Assembly (NCBI RefSeq): GCF_009760405.1
Contig: NZ_WRPP01000006.1
Coordinates: 434,001-498,000, forward strand
Source of the DNA: Nocardia terrae
GTDB lineage: Bacteria; Actinomycetota; Actinomycetes; Mycobacteriales; Mycobacteriaceae
DNA length: 64,000 bases
Direction: 5' to 3'
The notes under the pieces were generated by a model, which did not search any database, was not told the origin of the DNA, and saw only the letters and a program-made list of their open reading frames with translations. Positions 16,324 through 25,284 of the stretch are shown piece after piece. The position numbers and the translations under genes are program-made. Position 1 is the first letter of the stretch. Every line of letters starts with the position of its first letter.

Positions 16324-17442
16324 ATGCGGGGAGGATGGGCCAAGCGGGGCCTCATAGGTGCCGCGGTGGCCGCACTGCTGCCGTTCGGGGTGGTAGCCGG
16401 TCCGGCTGCGGCGGATACGAATCCGAACGCCTTCGATTTCTACGTCGATTCCAGCATGGGTTCGGTGAAGACTCGGATCGTGCGGGCCGCGGACGGGAAT
16501 ACCGATCGGGTGGTGTATCTGCTCGATGGTGAGCGCGCGCAGAACGATTACAACGGCTGGGAGATCCACACCAGCATTCCGGCCGCGCTGGCCAAGTTCA
16601 ATATCAATGTGGTGATGCCGGTCGGCGGCGAGTCCAGTTTCTACCAGGACTGGGATGCCCCGAGCAGCTTCGGCGGCACGAACCCCGACGCCAACCTGTT
16701 CCCCAGCCGGGATTCCGGTTCGGCGATCGCGGGCTGGGACGAGACCTCCGGGAAGACCTACGCCTACCAGTGGGAAACCTTCCTCACCCAGAACCTGCGC
16801 AACGCGCTGCGAGATCGCCTGGGCTTCAGTGACTCTCGCAACGGGGTCTTCGGGTTGTCCAGCGGCGGCAGCGCGTCCCTGCTCCTCGCCGCCTACCATC
16901 CGGACCAGTTCAATTACGCCGGTTCGCTCTCCGGCTACCTGTACATGTCCGCGCCCGGCATGCGCGACGCCCTGCGCCTGGCCCTGCTCGCCGCGGGCGG
17001 CTACAACATCGACTCCATGGCCGCCGCGGGCAGCGCCAAGTGGAATCGCATGGACCCGTACGGTTTCGTCGACCAGCTGATCGCCAACAACACCCGCCTC
17101 TACATCGCGGCCGGTAGCGCGGTCCCCGCCCAGCAGGATCTGTCCTCGACCGACGCCGTCATCCAGGGCATGCCGCTCGAGGGCATCGCCCTCGCCAACA
17201 CCAAGGCCTTCCAGGCCAAGCTGCAGGGCCTCGGCTATGACAACGTCAGCTACGACTTCCCCAGCCTCGGCGTGCACAACTGGGGCAACTGGGAGCAGGT
17301 CGCCAACCGCATGCTCCCCGACATCGCCCAGCACATCGGCAAGCCGCTGCCCCCGGGCGCCCAGCCCGCCCCGCCGGCCGACGGCGCGGGCGGCCCCCCG
17401 AACGGCGACCAGCCCGCCGGCGGCCCGGCCCCGCAGAACTGA
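16324..17442 (+). CDS. Secreted antigen 85-like mycolyltransferase/esterase
   Basis: 372 residues from ATG at 16324. A signal peptide (residues 1-30, cut after GPAAA) precedes an alpha/beta-hydrolase of the antigen 85 family. Hallmarks are YLLDGERAQNDYNGWEI, GLSSGGSASLLLAAYHP with nucleophile Ser179, PYGFVDQLIANNTRLYIAAGS and the catalytic His in LGVHNWGNWEQ. These enzymes transfer mycolic acid between trehalose esters and onto arabinogalactan in the outer envelope, which supports a mycolata host. The C-terminal 40 residues are a Pro/Gly-rich tail not found in classical Ag85. The two Cys of Ag85A/B near the active site are absent. The 161-base upstream gap shows no clear promoter. Confidence 0.88.
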   Translation: MRGGWAKRGLIGAAVAALLPFGVVAGPAAADTNPNAFDFYVDSSMGSVKTRIVRAADGNTDRVVYLLDGERAQNDYNGWEIHTSIPAALAKFNINVVMPVGGESSFYQDWDAPSSFGGTNPDANLFPSRDSGSAIAGWDETSGKTYAYQWETFLTQNLRNALRDRLGFSDSRNGVFGLSSGGSASLLLAAYHPDQFNYAGSLSGYLYMSAPGMRDALRLALLAAGGYNIDSMAAAGSAKWNRMDPYGFVDQLIANNTRLYIAAGSAVPAQQDLSSTDAVIQGMPLEGIALANTKAFQAKLQGLGYDNVSYDFPSLGVHNWGNWEQVANRMLPDIAQHIGKPLPPGAQPAPPADGAGGPPNGDQPAGGPAPQN

Positions 17443-17452
17443 CCCGGAACCG

Positions 17453-17496
17453 AAAGATCCGCCGCTGCACGGCTTTCCGTGTAGCGGCGGATCTTT
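17453..17496. terminator. Bidirectional intrinsic terminator
   Basis: A 14-base stem (17453-17466 with 17483-17496) continues into a 5-base stem around a CTTT loop, with A-rich 5' and T-rich 3' ends in both directions. It lies exactly between the convergent mycolyl esterase-like and HxlR genes and can serve both. Confidence 0.85.
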
Positions 17497-17865
17497 TCAC
17501 ATATCGGTGGCCTTTGCTTGCGCTGCCTCCTGGAAGTCGGCGATGGCCTCGCCGTGGTCTCTCGCCCAGGCCGTCAGGACCTCGATGGGTTCGACGAGGG
17601 TCCGGCCGAGATCGGTGAGGCTGTACTCGACTCGCCGGGGCGCTTCGGCACGGCGTTCGACCAGTCCGTACTGCTGGAGTCGGCGCAGGGTCTGGGTGAG
17701 GACTTTGCGCGAGATACCGCCGATGAGGTCGACGAGTTCGCCGTGCCGGCGCGGCTGTCGGCTGAGTCCGAAGAGCACGAGCACGGCCCATTTGTCGGAG
17801 ATGATCTCGACCGCCAGGCGCGTGGGGCAGTCGGCCAGATAGGCCGGTCCAGCCATGTTCTGCAT
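17497..17865 (-). CDS. HxlR family winged-helix regulator
   Basis: 122 residues from ATG at 17865; the first residues MQNMAGPAYLADCPTRL contain the conserved Cys near the start of HxlR proteins. The winged helix is typical: EIISDKWAVLVLFGL, GISRKVLTQTLRRLQQYGLV, RVEYSLTDLGRTL. HxlR regulators respond to aldehydes, quinones or redox stress, some through that Cys. It is divergent from a zinc-independent MDR oxidoreductase with an 86-base gap, the usual arrangement in which the regulator controls the enzyme. A strong terminator follows its stop. Confidence 0.92.
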   Translation of the reverse strand: MQNMAGPAYLADCPTRLAVEIISDKWAVLVLFGLSRQPRRHGELVDLIGGISRKVLTQTLRRLQQYGLVERRAEAPRRVEYSLTDLGRTLVEPIEVLTAWARDHGEAIADFQEAAQAKATDM

Positions 17866-17951
17866 GGAATTCGAAGGTACCAGGAGGTAACTCAGGGCTC
17901 CGTAACGTCGTCGGGGCAAACGAATTCAGCACCGCATGTGGAGGAGTCACC

Positions 17952-18932
17952 ATGCCACGAGTAGTCGTATTCGACGAGTTCGGCGGCCCGGAGGTCTTGC
18001 GCGTCGTCGAGGAGCCGGTCGTCGCGCCCGCTGCCGGCGAGATACGGGTCAGGATCGAAGCTTTCGCCGTCAACCCGCTCGACCGGATGATGCGTTCGGG
18101 CATCTCACCCGCTCCCGTGCCGTTGCCGCACGCTCGGCTGGGTGTCGAAGGAACCGGCGTCGTCGACGCGCTGGGCGCCGGGGTCACCGGGATCGGGATC
18201 GGCGATCCGATCATCCTCACGGCCGTTCCGGACGCGAACGCGCGGGGCAGCTACGGCGAATACACCACGGTCCCCGCGAGCCGGGTCGTCGCCCGACCGG
18301 CCGGGCTGGAAGTCGCTGAGGCGGCGGCGATCTGGGTCGCCTACTCCACCGCCTACGGCGCGCTCATCGAGAAGGCGAGGATGCGGCCCGGCGATCACGT
18401 CCTCATCACCGCCGCGTCGGGCGGCGTCGGGCGGGCGGCGATCCAGATCGCCAACCAGATCGGGGCCGTGCCCATCGCCCTCACCCGGGACGCCGCGAAG
18501 CGGGACGACCTGCTCGCCGTCGGCGCCGCCGCGGTCATCGCCACGGACCACGCCGACCTCGCCGAAGCCGTCCGGCACCATACCGGCGGAAACGGCGCGG
18601 ACATCATCCTCGACCTGGTCATGGGCCCCGGCCAGCAGGATCTCGTGCAGGCGGCCCGCCCCGGCGGAACACTGGTCGTCGCCGGCTTCCTGGACCCTCG
18701 GCCCACGGCCTTCCCGACCGGCACGCCGCTCACGATCTTCAGCTACCGCAGCTTCGAGCACACCCTCGACGCCGTCGTGGTGGCGCGTATGGCGGCCTTC
18801 CTCAATGCCGGTGTACGTCTCGGAACACTGCGACCCGCCATCGACACGGTGTTCGCCCTCGAGGACATCGTCGAGGCACACCGCCTCCTCGAGAAGGGGC
18901 TCCATACCGGGAAGATCGTCGTCACGGCCTAG
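17952..18932 (+). CDS. MDR family NADP(H)-dependent oxidoreductase (quinone reductase-like)
   Basis: 326 residues from ATG at 17952 with GGAGG upstream. The GroES-like domain begins MPRVVVFDEFGGPEVLRV and the Rossmann domain has ITAASGGVGRAAIQIAN, the NADPH-binding AASGGVG motif of zeta-crystallin/quinone oxidoreductases. The structural and catalytic zinc Cys residues of alcohol dehydrogenases are absent, which supports the zinc-free quinone reductase group. Divergent HxlR regulator suggests induction by quinones or reactive aldehydes. The last 11 bases overlap the convergent DUF4184 gene. Confidence 0.9.
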   Translation: MPRVVVFDEFGGPEVLRVVEEPVVAPAAGEIRVRIEAFAVNPLDRMMRSGISPAPVPLPHARLGVEGTGVVDALGAGVTGIGIGDPIILTAVPDANARGSYGEYTTVPASRVVARPAGLEVAEAAAIWVAYSTAYGALIEKARMRPGDHVLITAASGGVGRAAIQIANQIGAVPIALTRDAAKRDDLLAVGAAAVIATDHADLAEAVRHHTGGNGADIILDLVMGPGQQDLVQAARPGGTLVVAGFLDPRPTAFPTGTPLTIFSYRSFEHTLDAVVVARMAAFLNAGVRLGTLRPAIDTVFALEDIVEAHRLLEKGLHTGKIVVTA

Positions 18933-19704
18933 GAGCGGACCAGAACGCTGCCCGCTCGACGGCGACCGGCGAGCGCGTTGCGGCCGCGCCTGCCAGCAGC
19001 GACAGGGCCGCGAGATAGAGCAGGCGGACTCCCACGACGAATGGCTGGAACGGCAAGGGCATCAGGGGGAGAAGGGACAGCAGGAGGACGGCGACGAGAG
19101 TTGTCGTCAGCCAGAAGCGCTTCGGTGCGCGGCGGACGGGCGGCGGGGCACCGTGCCAGGTTCGCAGCAGACCGCGGCGGCCGATGTAGTAGAACAGGCC
19201 GACCGCCAGTACGGCACCGGCTGTGGTCGATGTCTGCTGAAGCAGATACCACCAGGGTCTGCCGAGTGGGCTCGGCCGCAGCAGCGCGGGGAATTCGGCG
19301 ACTCCCCAGCCGTGGCCGCCGGCCGGGTCGTGAGTGAAACCGTCCCAGAAGATATGGGTGATCGCGCCGATCAGAATCGAGTAGCAGGTGACGTACCAGC
19401 GGTATCGCACGGTGCCGAGTACGCCGTAGGCGGGGAGGTCGAATGCTCCGAGGCGGGGTAGGTGGGCGGCGATCTGTGGAGCGCCCCAACGGATTACCGC
19501 CGTGGCGATGATGCCCACGGGCAGACACCACCACAGCAGTGCCGGGAGGGCGTGAGTCTCCGGCATCGAGAAGAACCCCGCCACCGGATAGGAGGCGTCG
19601 GGGACTGCGGAGCCGACCACCAGCGCGACACCGTCCAACCGCCGAGGCCATCGAATCTTCATCGGGAGCACCGGCAACGCATGCGACGGAAAGGTGAGTG
19701 GCAC
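18922..19704 (-). CDS. DUF4184 family membrane protein
   Basis: 260 residues from a GTG at 19704, chosen because the protein then starts PLTFPSHALPVLPM, the family N-terminus; a GTG at 19728 would add eight residues. Conserved DUF4184 features are VVGSAVPDASY, THIFWDGFTHD and about six membrane helices. The family resembles the YdjM/metal-dependent membrane hydrolase group, with His/Asp residues at the membrane face, but no activity is established. It ends convergently, overlapping the oxidoreductase by 11 bases. Confidence 0.82.
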   Translation of the reverse strand: MPLTFPSHALPVLPMKIRWPRRLDGVALVVGSAVPDASYPVAGFFSMPETHALPALLWWCLPVGIIATAVIRWGAPQIAAHLPRLGAFDLPAYGVLGTVRYRWYVTCYSILIGAITHIFWDGFTHDPAGGHGWGVAEFPALLRPSPLGRPWWYLLQQTSTTAGAVLAVGLFYYIGRRGLLRTWHGAPPPVRRAPKRFWLTTTLVAVLLLSLLPLMPLPFQPFVVGVRLLYLAALSLLAGAAATRSPVAVERAAFWSAPRP

Positions 19705-19761
19705 GGCCAAGGGTATCCGGTGGCTCACCAGCCGCCGTCACGTCAGCGCGGATCGGTCGTG

Positions 19762-22700
19762 TCAGTGGGTCTGGGTGGGATCCGAGGCCGCCTTGATGGG
19801 GGAGTCGTCGGTCCAGCCCCAACGGTTTTCGACGCGGACGTCGACGGGGGCGGTGGGGGCGTCGTTGTAGGGGGTGAGGCGTTGGAGTTCGCCCCAGTCC
19901 CGGGTCCAGTCGTGGTCGAGGTAGGAGGGGACGGGCTGGGATTTCAGCAGCAGGGTGGACCAGCCGAGGGGGCCGCCGCCCGAGTCGCCCTGCCAGGTTT
20001 CGGAGACCTGGGAGTTCAGCTTGTCGGGCAGGATGCGCCAGGTCGGCAGCTGGGCCACGCCGTCGCGGTGGTCGAGGGGGTGCTGGCAGGGGAAGGCCAG
20101 GCCCACATGGAAATCCGTGAGGACGGGCGTGTCGTGGCCGACCACGGAATCCAGGGTGGACAGGTGCGGCAGGCGCGGAGGCGTGAGCGCCAGCCATTGT
20201 TTGCCGGTGGGGTCGTCGGCCCTGGCGACCAGGCGAATCAGGGTGGTACCGGCGGGAATTCGATCCAGGGCGATCGGGAGGTTGCGCCAGCCGGGTGCGC
20301 CGCCGACATTCGGCGGGGTCAGGTCGCCCAGGGGCTGGATGGTGCCGTCATCGGTGTGGCGGGCGAACTCCAGACGCAGTTGTGCGCCGTCGATCGAATG
20401 GCCGTCGTCGTTCCCGGCGATGTGACCCGCGACCGTCAGGACCAGGACGTGGTAGGTGGAATCCCGCTGTGCCGCAGCCAGATCCATGCGATACCACTGG
20501 GTGGTGAGATGGGCGGGTTGCGGTTGGGCGGTGGTGTAGCTGCCCAGGACCGGCGTGCGTTTGGGGTCCAGGCCGTAGGGCAGGGCGACGGTGCTGCCGT
20601 TGATTCCGGGGTCGGCCTTGGGCTTGTCGGCGGGGCCGCCGCCGGGCGGCGGGGTGGGCCTCTGACCGCCGCCGCTCCCGCCACCGGGACCAGCGCCCTC
20701 GGGGGCCAGGTCGCCGACGCCATTGGCGGTGAATCCGCTGTTGTCGGCGGCCAGCCCGTCGGCCGGGGTTCCGGTGTAGGGGACGAGCAGAGAGTCCTCG
20801 GGCTTGTCCTCCACCAGCACGTCATCGGCCATGGCGCAGGGATGGCCCTGCAGGGCACGAAGATTCGAGAGCGCGACCGAGTAGGCGGGGTATTGGGACC
20901 AGGCCGCGAAGGCCATCGTGCCCACCTCGAACAACACCAGCGCCGCAGCCGCCACCGTCAGCGACCGAATCGCGATCCGGTCGAAAGGCCGCGCAGCGGA
21001 AGCGTTCTCGCGATACGGCTCGCGATAGTACTGCCAGGCCGCGACGAGCAGGCACAACCCGCCCAGCGCGAAGATCATTGTCGAGATGCCGATCCCGCCG
21101 AGCAGCGGGGCCCGGTCCGGCCACCGCACGCCGTAGCCGGAGACATACCACCAGCCATTGGACCCGGTGAAGCAGAACGCCACCAGGAACAGCACCGCGG
21201 CCGCGAACAGCGAGCGCAGATAGCGCACGCGAATACCGTTGCCGCCCACCGCGACCGCGGTCACCGCCGCCAGCGCGGCGGCCAGACCCGCGTAGACGCC
21301 GAAGTGGTGGGTCCACTTGGTGGGAGTGAACGCCATCAGCAGCAGCGACATCACCGCGATGCCGAGCACCCGGGCCACGGGCCCCCGCGCGGTGTCGGGA
21401 ATCCGCCCGCCCTTGCGCAGCACCACGGCGAGGCAGACCGCCAGGCACAGCAGCATGGCGAGGACACCGAAGCGCCGCGCGAGCGATCCGTCGGGCGTCA
21501 GCGACAGCAGGGAGATCCAGCGGGTGGGTTCGTCCGGCCAGGACAAATTGGGGCCGACCAGCTTTCGCACCCGGGTCGCCTCCATGACCGAGGCGAAGGT
21601 CTGATCCGCGAAGACGACGGTCAGCACCAGCGTGCCCGCCGTCAGCACCGGCGCGATGCGCGCGAGATGGCCCAGCGCCCGGCCTGATTCGGCCCGGACC
21701 TGGGTGACGAGGATGGCCAGCACCCGCCGCGATCCCGCGAAAAGCGCGGCCAGGCAGATCAATCCGGACGGACCGGCGGCCAGCGAGAACGCCGCGATGA
21801 GCACCGCGACGGCGGCGGGCAGCAGCCGCCGGGTGGCGATGGCGCGTTCGATGGAGCACCAGGTCAGCAGCGCGCCCAGCGCGATGAAGGGTTCGGGGCG
21901 CAGGCCGTTGTTGTAGGGCAGCCACATGGCCAGGAACACCAGCGCGGCCGTCCACCGCGCCGCGGAGCTGGTGCGCACGCGAGAACCCAAGCGCGGGAGC
22001 ACTTCCCGGCTGATCACCCACCAGCACAGGACAGCGGCCAGCAGGGCGGGCGCGCGCATCCACAGACTCGCGTCGGTGAGCCGGGTCATCTGCGCCAGCA
22101 GTTCGTAGGGCCAGCCGAACGGCGCTTCGGCGACCCCGTACCAGCGGTAGTAGTTCGCGGTGTAGCCCGCGAACCTGGAAACCCGCGCCATCGTCAGGAT
22201 GTAGCCGTCGTCGGAGGTATTGGCCCCGATCACATGCCACACGCCGAGCACGAGCAGCACGACCGCGTCGGTGAGGGTGATCCGCCACCAGCGCGCGGGC
22301 AGGAACCGGCGCCTGCGGCGGCCGTCGGCGGCGTCGATGAAGTAGAGGCAGACCAGGGCGATGAGCGTGCACAGCGCCGCGCCCGCCATCGCCGCCAGCT
22401 TCAGCGCGCTCGGACTCGACGAGAAGCGCGAATCGATCTCGGCGTGCAGGCGGGCGTCACCGAGCCGCGCGCGGTCGAGATCGGTGTACACGCCGACGAT
22501 CTGGGGGCGCACATCCTTGTCGAGCTTGGTGCGCAAGGGAGTGCCGTCGGCGCGGTTCAGCCCGGTCAGCTCGGCGGTGGTGGCGGTCGCGCTCGAATGC
22601 ACCACGAGCGCACCACAACCCGGACGCTGCGGAATGTTCGGCGTCAGACCGGCACCCGCGCCGGGACCGATCGCGGTGTCGGTGCCGGGGGCGGCGCTGC

Positions 22701-23532
22701 TGGCGGGCGGCACGGGCGCGTCGGCGGGCGGCGTGCTGCCCGGGGGCGGAGTCGAACCAGGAGGCGGAGTCGAACCGGGCGGCGGAGTCGAACCGGGCGG
22801 CGGAGTCGAACCGGGCGGCGGAGTCGAACCGGGCGGCGGAGTCGCGCCGGGCGGCGGAGTAGATCCCGGCGGCGGAGTGGCACCGGGCGGCGGAGTAGAT
22901 CCCGGCGGCGGAGTCACGCCGGGAGCCTGGGGCGCACCGGTGGCGGGAGCGGCCCCGTTCGGCGCTGTAGGTGCGGCGGCCGGATTCGCGCTGGGCGTCA
23001 CGCCTGGGGCAGGAGCCGGGATCTGGGTAGTGCCCGGGGAAGGGGGCGGGATCGGCGTGGCGCTCGCACCCGGTGTCGGGGTCGGGGCGGCGGTCGGCGC
23101 AGAACCGGACGGGGTGGCGCTGGCGGGCTCGGAAGCCGTTCCCACCCCGGTCATTTCGAAGATCGACGCGGTGAGCAGCGGAATGCTCCGCAGCGTCACC
23201 GACAGCGTGCGCCCGGTTCCCGGCTTGTCCTCGATCCGTGCGATCAGCCCCTTGGCGTCCCCGCCCGGCGCCTGCGCCGGAACGGTCGACAGCACCGTCC
23301 CGCTCGGCATGTCCCGCAGCACCGCGCACGGCACGCTCACATCCAGCGTCAGCGGCACGTAATCCACCAGCGGTGCGGTCATCTGCGCCGCCTGCGCCTG
23401 CGGCCAGTCGATACTCGCCCGATCCTGCCGGACCGGTAGTAGCGGTGTGAGCACCGCCAGGACAACACCGAGCACCCCCGCGATGAGGGCGATCAGTCGA
23501 ATTCGGAAATCTCCCCCGGAAACTGAACGCAC
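19762..23532 (-). CDS. Emb-family arabinosyltransferase with proline-rich insertion
   Basis: 1256 residues from a GTG at 23532 (a TTG at 23553 is possible). It is a member of the EmbA/B/C family that adds arabinofuranose from decaprenyl-phosphate arabinose to arabinogalactan or lipoarabinomannan. Visible marks are an N-terminal helix, an extracellular domain, then about 13 membrane helices with the catalytic NTSDDGYILTMARV loop (DD motif), the conserved GLRPEPFIALG and PTKWTHHFG segments, CAMADDVLVEDKP, and a C-terminal carbohydrate-binding domain. Usual length is about 1050-1110; the extra comes from a roughly 150-residue Ala/Pro/Thr-rich insert in the first outer domain, with ten TPPPGS/A hexapeptides, and from a shorter Gly/Pro insert after the last helix. 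Confidence 0.92.
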   Translation of the reverse strand: MRSVSGGDFRIRLIALIAGVLGVVLAVLTPLLPVRQDRASIDWPQAQAAQMTAPLVDYVPLTLDVSVPCAVLRDMPSGTVLSTVPAQAPGGDAKGLIARIEDKPGTGRTLSVTLRSIPLLTASIFEMTGVGTASEPASATPSGSAPTAAPTPTPGASATPIPPPSPGTTQIPAPAPGVTPSANPAAAPTAPNGAAPATGAPQAPGVTPPPGSTPPPGATPPPGSTPPPGATPPPGSTPPPGSTPPPGSTPPPGSTPPPGSTPPPGSTPPADAPVPPASSAAPGTDTAIGPGAGAGLTPNIPQRPGCGALVVHSSATATTAELTGLNRADGTPLRTKLDKDVRPQIVGVYTDLDRARLGDARLHAEIDSRFSSSPSALKLAAMAGAALCTLIALVCLYFIDAADGRRRRRFLPARWWRITLTDAVVLLVLGVWHVIGANTSDDGYILTMARVSRFAGYTANYYRWYGVAEAPFGWPYELLAQMTRLTDASLWMRAPALLAAVLCWWVISREVLPRLGSRVRTSSAARWTAALVFLAMWLPYNNGLRPEPFIALGALLTWCSIERAIATRRLLPAAVAVLIAAFSLAAGPSGLICLAALFAGSRRVLAILVTQVRAESGRALGHLARIAPVLTAGTLVLTVVFADQTFASVMEATRVRKLVGPNLSWPDEPTRWISLLSLTPDGSLARRFGVLAMLLCLAVCLAVVLRKGGRIPDTARGPVARVLGIAVMSLLLMAFTPTKWTHHFGVYAGLAAALAAVTAVAVGGNGIRVRYLRSLFAAAVLFLVAFCFTGSNGWWYVSGYGVRWPDRAPLLGGIGISTMIFALGGLCLLVAAWQYYREPYRENASAARPFDRIAIRSLTVAAAALVLFEVGTMAFAAWSQYPAYSVALSNLRALQGHPCAMADDVLVEDKPEDSLLVPYTGTPADGLAADNSGFTANGVGDLAPEGAGPGGGSGGGQRPTPPPGGGPADKPKADPGINGSTVALPYGLDPKRTPVLGSYTTAQPQPAHLTTQWYRMDLAAAQRDSTYHVLVLTVAGHIAGNDDGHSIDGAQLRLEFARHTDDGTIQPLGDLTPPNVGGAPGWRNLPIALDRIPAGTTLIRLVARADDPTGKQWLALTPPRLPHLSTLDSVVGHDTPVLTDFHVGLAFPCQHPLDHRDGVAQLPTWRILPDKLNSQVSETWQGDSGGGPLGWSTLLLKSQPVPSYLDHDWTRDWGELQRLTPYNDAPTAPVDVRVENRWGWTDDSPIKAASDPTQTH
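22735..22914. repeat. Ten tandem 18-base repeats inside the arabinosyltransferase gene
   Basis: Ten contiguous 18-base units encode the hexapeptide TPPPGS or TPPPGA on the minus strand. Six units next to the 22735 end are all of the Ser type and nearly identical, while the four at the other end alternate Ser and Ala, so recent expansion is likely at one side. Copy number is a plausible strain-variable feature. Confidence 0.9.
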
Positions 23533-23758
23533 GAACGCCGATGCTAGCCACAACCTTCGCGAAACTCATCGCGGAATATTCGGGCCGGTCCGGATGCGCC
23601 CCGCCACCTGCGCCGCTGTGCGGGCCGTCCGGGAGGCGCTGTGCGCGAAGTTCCGCGGGCTGCGCCGAGTTCCCGGTCGGGGCGATAGCGGTGCTCTATC
23701 GTTTGTCCCGGCGGTCGATGGGTAGACAGAGTACGCGGAATCGGACTCGGGAGTTGCG

Positions 23759-25261
23759 ATGTCGGAGGTGCTCGGCGGCGGAGTGGTGCGGACCCTGGTG
23801 CCCGCGCGAATAGATCGGTTGCCCTGGTCGAGATTTCATACCCGCCTGGTGATGGCGCTGGGCGTCGCCTGGATTCTGGACGGGCTCGAGATCACGGTGG
23901 CCAGTGCGGTCGCCGATACGCTGACCAAATCAGAGACGCTGCACATGTCCTCGACCGCGGTCGGGCTGATCGCGACGGTGTACCTGGCCGGCGAGGTGGT
24001 CGGCGCGCTGGTCTTCGGCAACCTCTCCGACCGGCTGGGGCGACGGAAACTGTTCCTGGTCACCCTCGGCGTGTACCTGGTCGGAAGCGGGCTCACCGCC
24101 GCCACTCTGGGCAATGGCGCGGGCTGGGTGGCATTCCTGTACGTCACCCGATTCATCGCGGGCACCGGCATCGGCGGCGAGTACGCGGCCATCAATTCGG
24201 CCATCGACGAATTGATTCCGGCCCGATATCGCGGACGCGTGGATATCGCGGTGAACGGAACCTATTGGGCCGGAGCGATCATCGGCACGCTCGGCACCTA
24301 TATTCTGCTCAACCACCTGAGCCTGTCGCTGGGCTGGCGGCTCGGGTTCCTGATCGGGCCGGTGCTGGGCCTGGTGATCCTGTTCGTGCGCCGTCATCTG
24401 CCCGAGAGCCCGCGCTGGCAGATCATGCACGGGCGGGCAAGCGACGCCGAGGATTCCATCGAGGAGATCGAGCGGGAGGTGGAGGCGACCGGGGTGCGGC
24501 TGCCGCCGGTCGACGAGTCCCGCGCGATGGACGTCAAGCCCGCCGATCGCATCGGCTACCTGGCGCTGACCCGCGTGCTGTTCCGCGAGTACCCGCGCCG
24601 CGCCATTCTGGGCGCGAGCCTCATGATCAGCCAATCGTTCCTCTACAACGCCATCTTCTTCACCTACACGCTGGTGCTCGGCAAGTTCTACGGCGTGCCG
24701 TCGGGCTCGACGCCGATCTACCTGATCGCCTTCGCGATCGGCAACTTAGCCGGGCCGCTCACCATCGGGCATTTCTTCGACACCATCGGCCGCCGCCGCA
24801 TGATCACGGGCACCTACATCCTCTCCGGTGCGCTGCTGGCGATTTCGGCCGTGCTGTTCTACGCCGGAGTCCTCAACGCCATCACCCAGACGGCCTGCTG
24901 GTGCGTCATCTTCTTCTTCGCCTCGGCGGGCGCGAGTTCGGCGTATCTGACCGTCAGCGAGATCTTCCCGCTCGAGGTGCGGGCCAAGGCGATCGCCGTG
25001 TTCTTCGCCATCGCACAGTGTTTCGGTGCGCTGGGGCCGGTCATCTACGGTGCGCTGATCGGGGAGGGCACCCATCCGGTTCGCCTGTTCCTGGGCTATC
25101 TGCTCGGTGCGGGCGTCATGATCACGGGCGGCTTGGTCGCCTGGTTCCTGGCCGTCGACGCGGAGGGACGCTCGCTCGAGGACATCGCGCTGCCGCTGGC
25201 GTCCACCCGTCGGGAGGGGCCGATGCGCGCCGAGGGCGCGGGCGCACCGTTCTCGATCTGA
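23759..25261 (+). CDS. MFS transporter, sugar/aromatic-acid symporter type
   Basis: 500 residues from ATG at 23759 with GGGAG upstream. Twelve membrane helices with the family motifs GNLSDRLGRRKLFLVTLG (loop 2-3), RFIAGTGIGGEYAAINS (helix 5) and GHFFDTIGRRRMITG in the second half. The opening RFHTRLVMALGVAWILDGLE is shared with a widespread actinobacterial MFS group of uncertain substrate within the sugar-porter/aromatic-acid superfamily. The cytosolic central loop is long (about 60 residues). It stands alone; the 226-base upstream gap holds no further gene. Confidence 0.88.
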   Translation: MSEVLGGGVVRTLVPARIDRLPWSRFHTRLVMALGVAWILDGLEITVASAVADTLTKSETLHMSSTAVGLIATVYLAGEVVGALVFGNLSDRLGRRKLFLVTLGVYLVGSGLTAATLGNGAGWVAFLYVTRFIAGTGIGGEYAAINSAIDELIPARYRGRVDIAVNGTYWAGAIIGTLGTYILLNHLSLSLGWRLGFLIGPVLGLVILFVRRHLPESPRWQIMHGRASDAEDSIEEIEREVEATGVRLPPVDESRAMDVKPADRIGYLALTRVLFREYPRRAILGASLMISQSFLYNAIFFTYTLVLGKFYGVPSGSTPIYLIAFAIGNLAGPLTIGHFFDTIGRRRMITGTYILSGALLAISAVLFYAGVLNAITQTACWCVIFFFASAGASSAYLTVSEIFPLEVRAKAIAVFFAIAQCFGALGPVIYGALIGEGTHPVRLFLGYLLGAGVMITGGLVAWFLAVDAEGRSLEDIALPLASTRREGPMRAEGAGAPFSI

Positions 25262-25284
25262 GTTCGGCACGCCCGCGGACGATC

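Noticed and set aside
17866..17951. Candidate HxlR operator (two GTAAC repeats)
   Set aside because: Only short direct repeats without clear symmetry; too weak to list as a site.
19462..21687. Plus-strand frame of 741 codons over the arabinosyltransferase gene
   Set aside because: Antisense of a clear Emb C-terminus; low-complexity Gly/Arg/Gln composition and no motif.
22735..22914. Possible CRISPR-like array
   Set aside because: Units are contiguous 18-base repeats without spacers and encode an in-frame hexapeptide.
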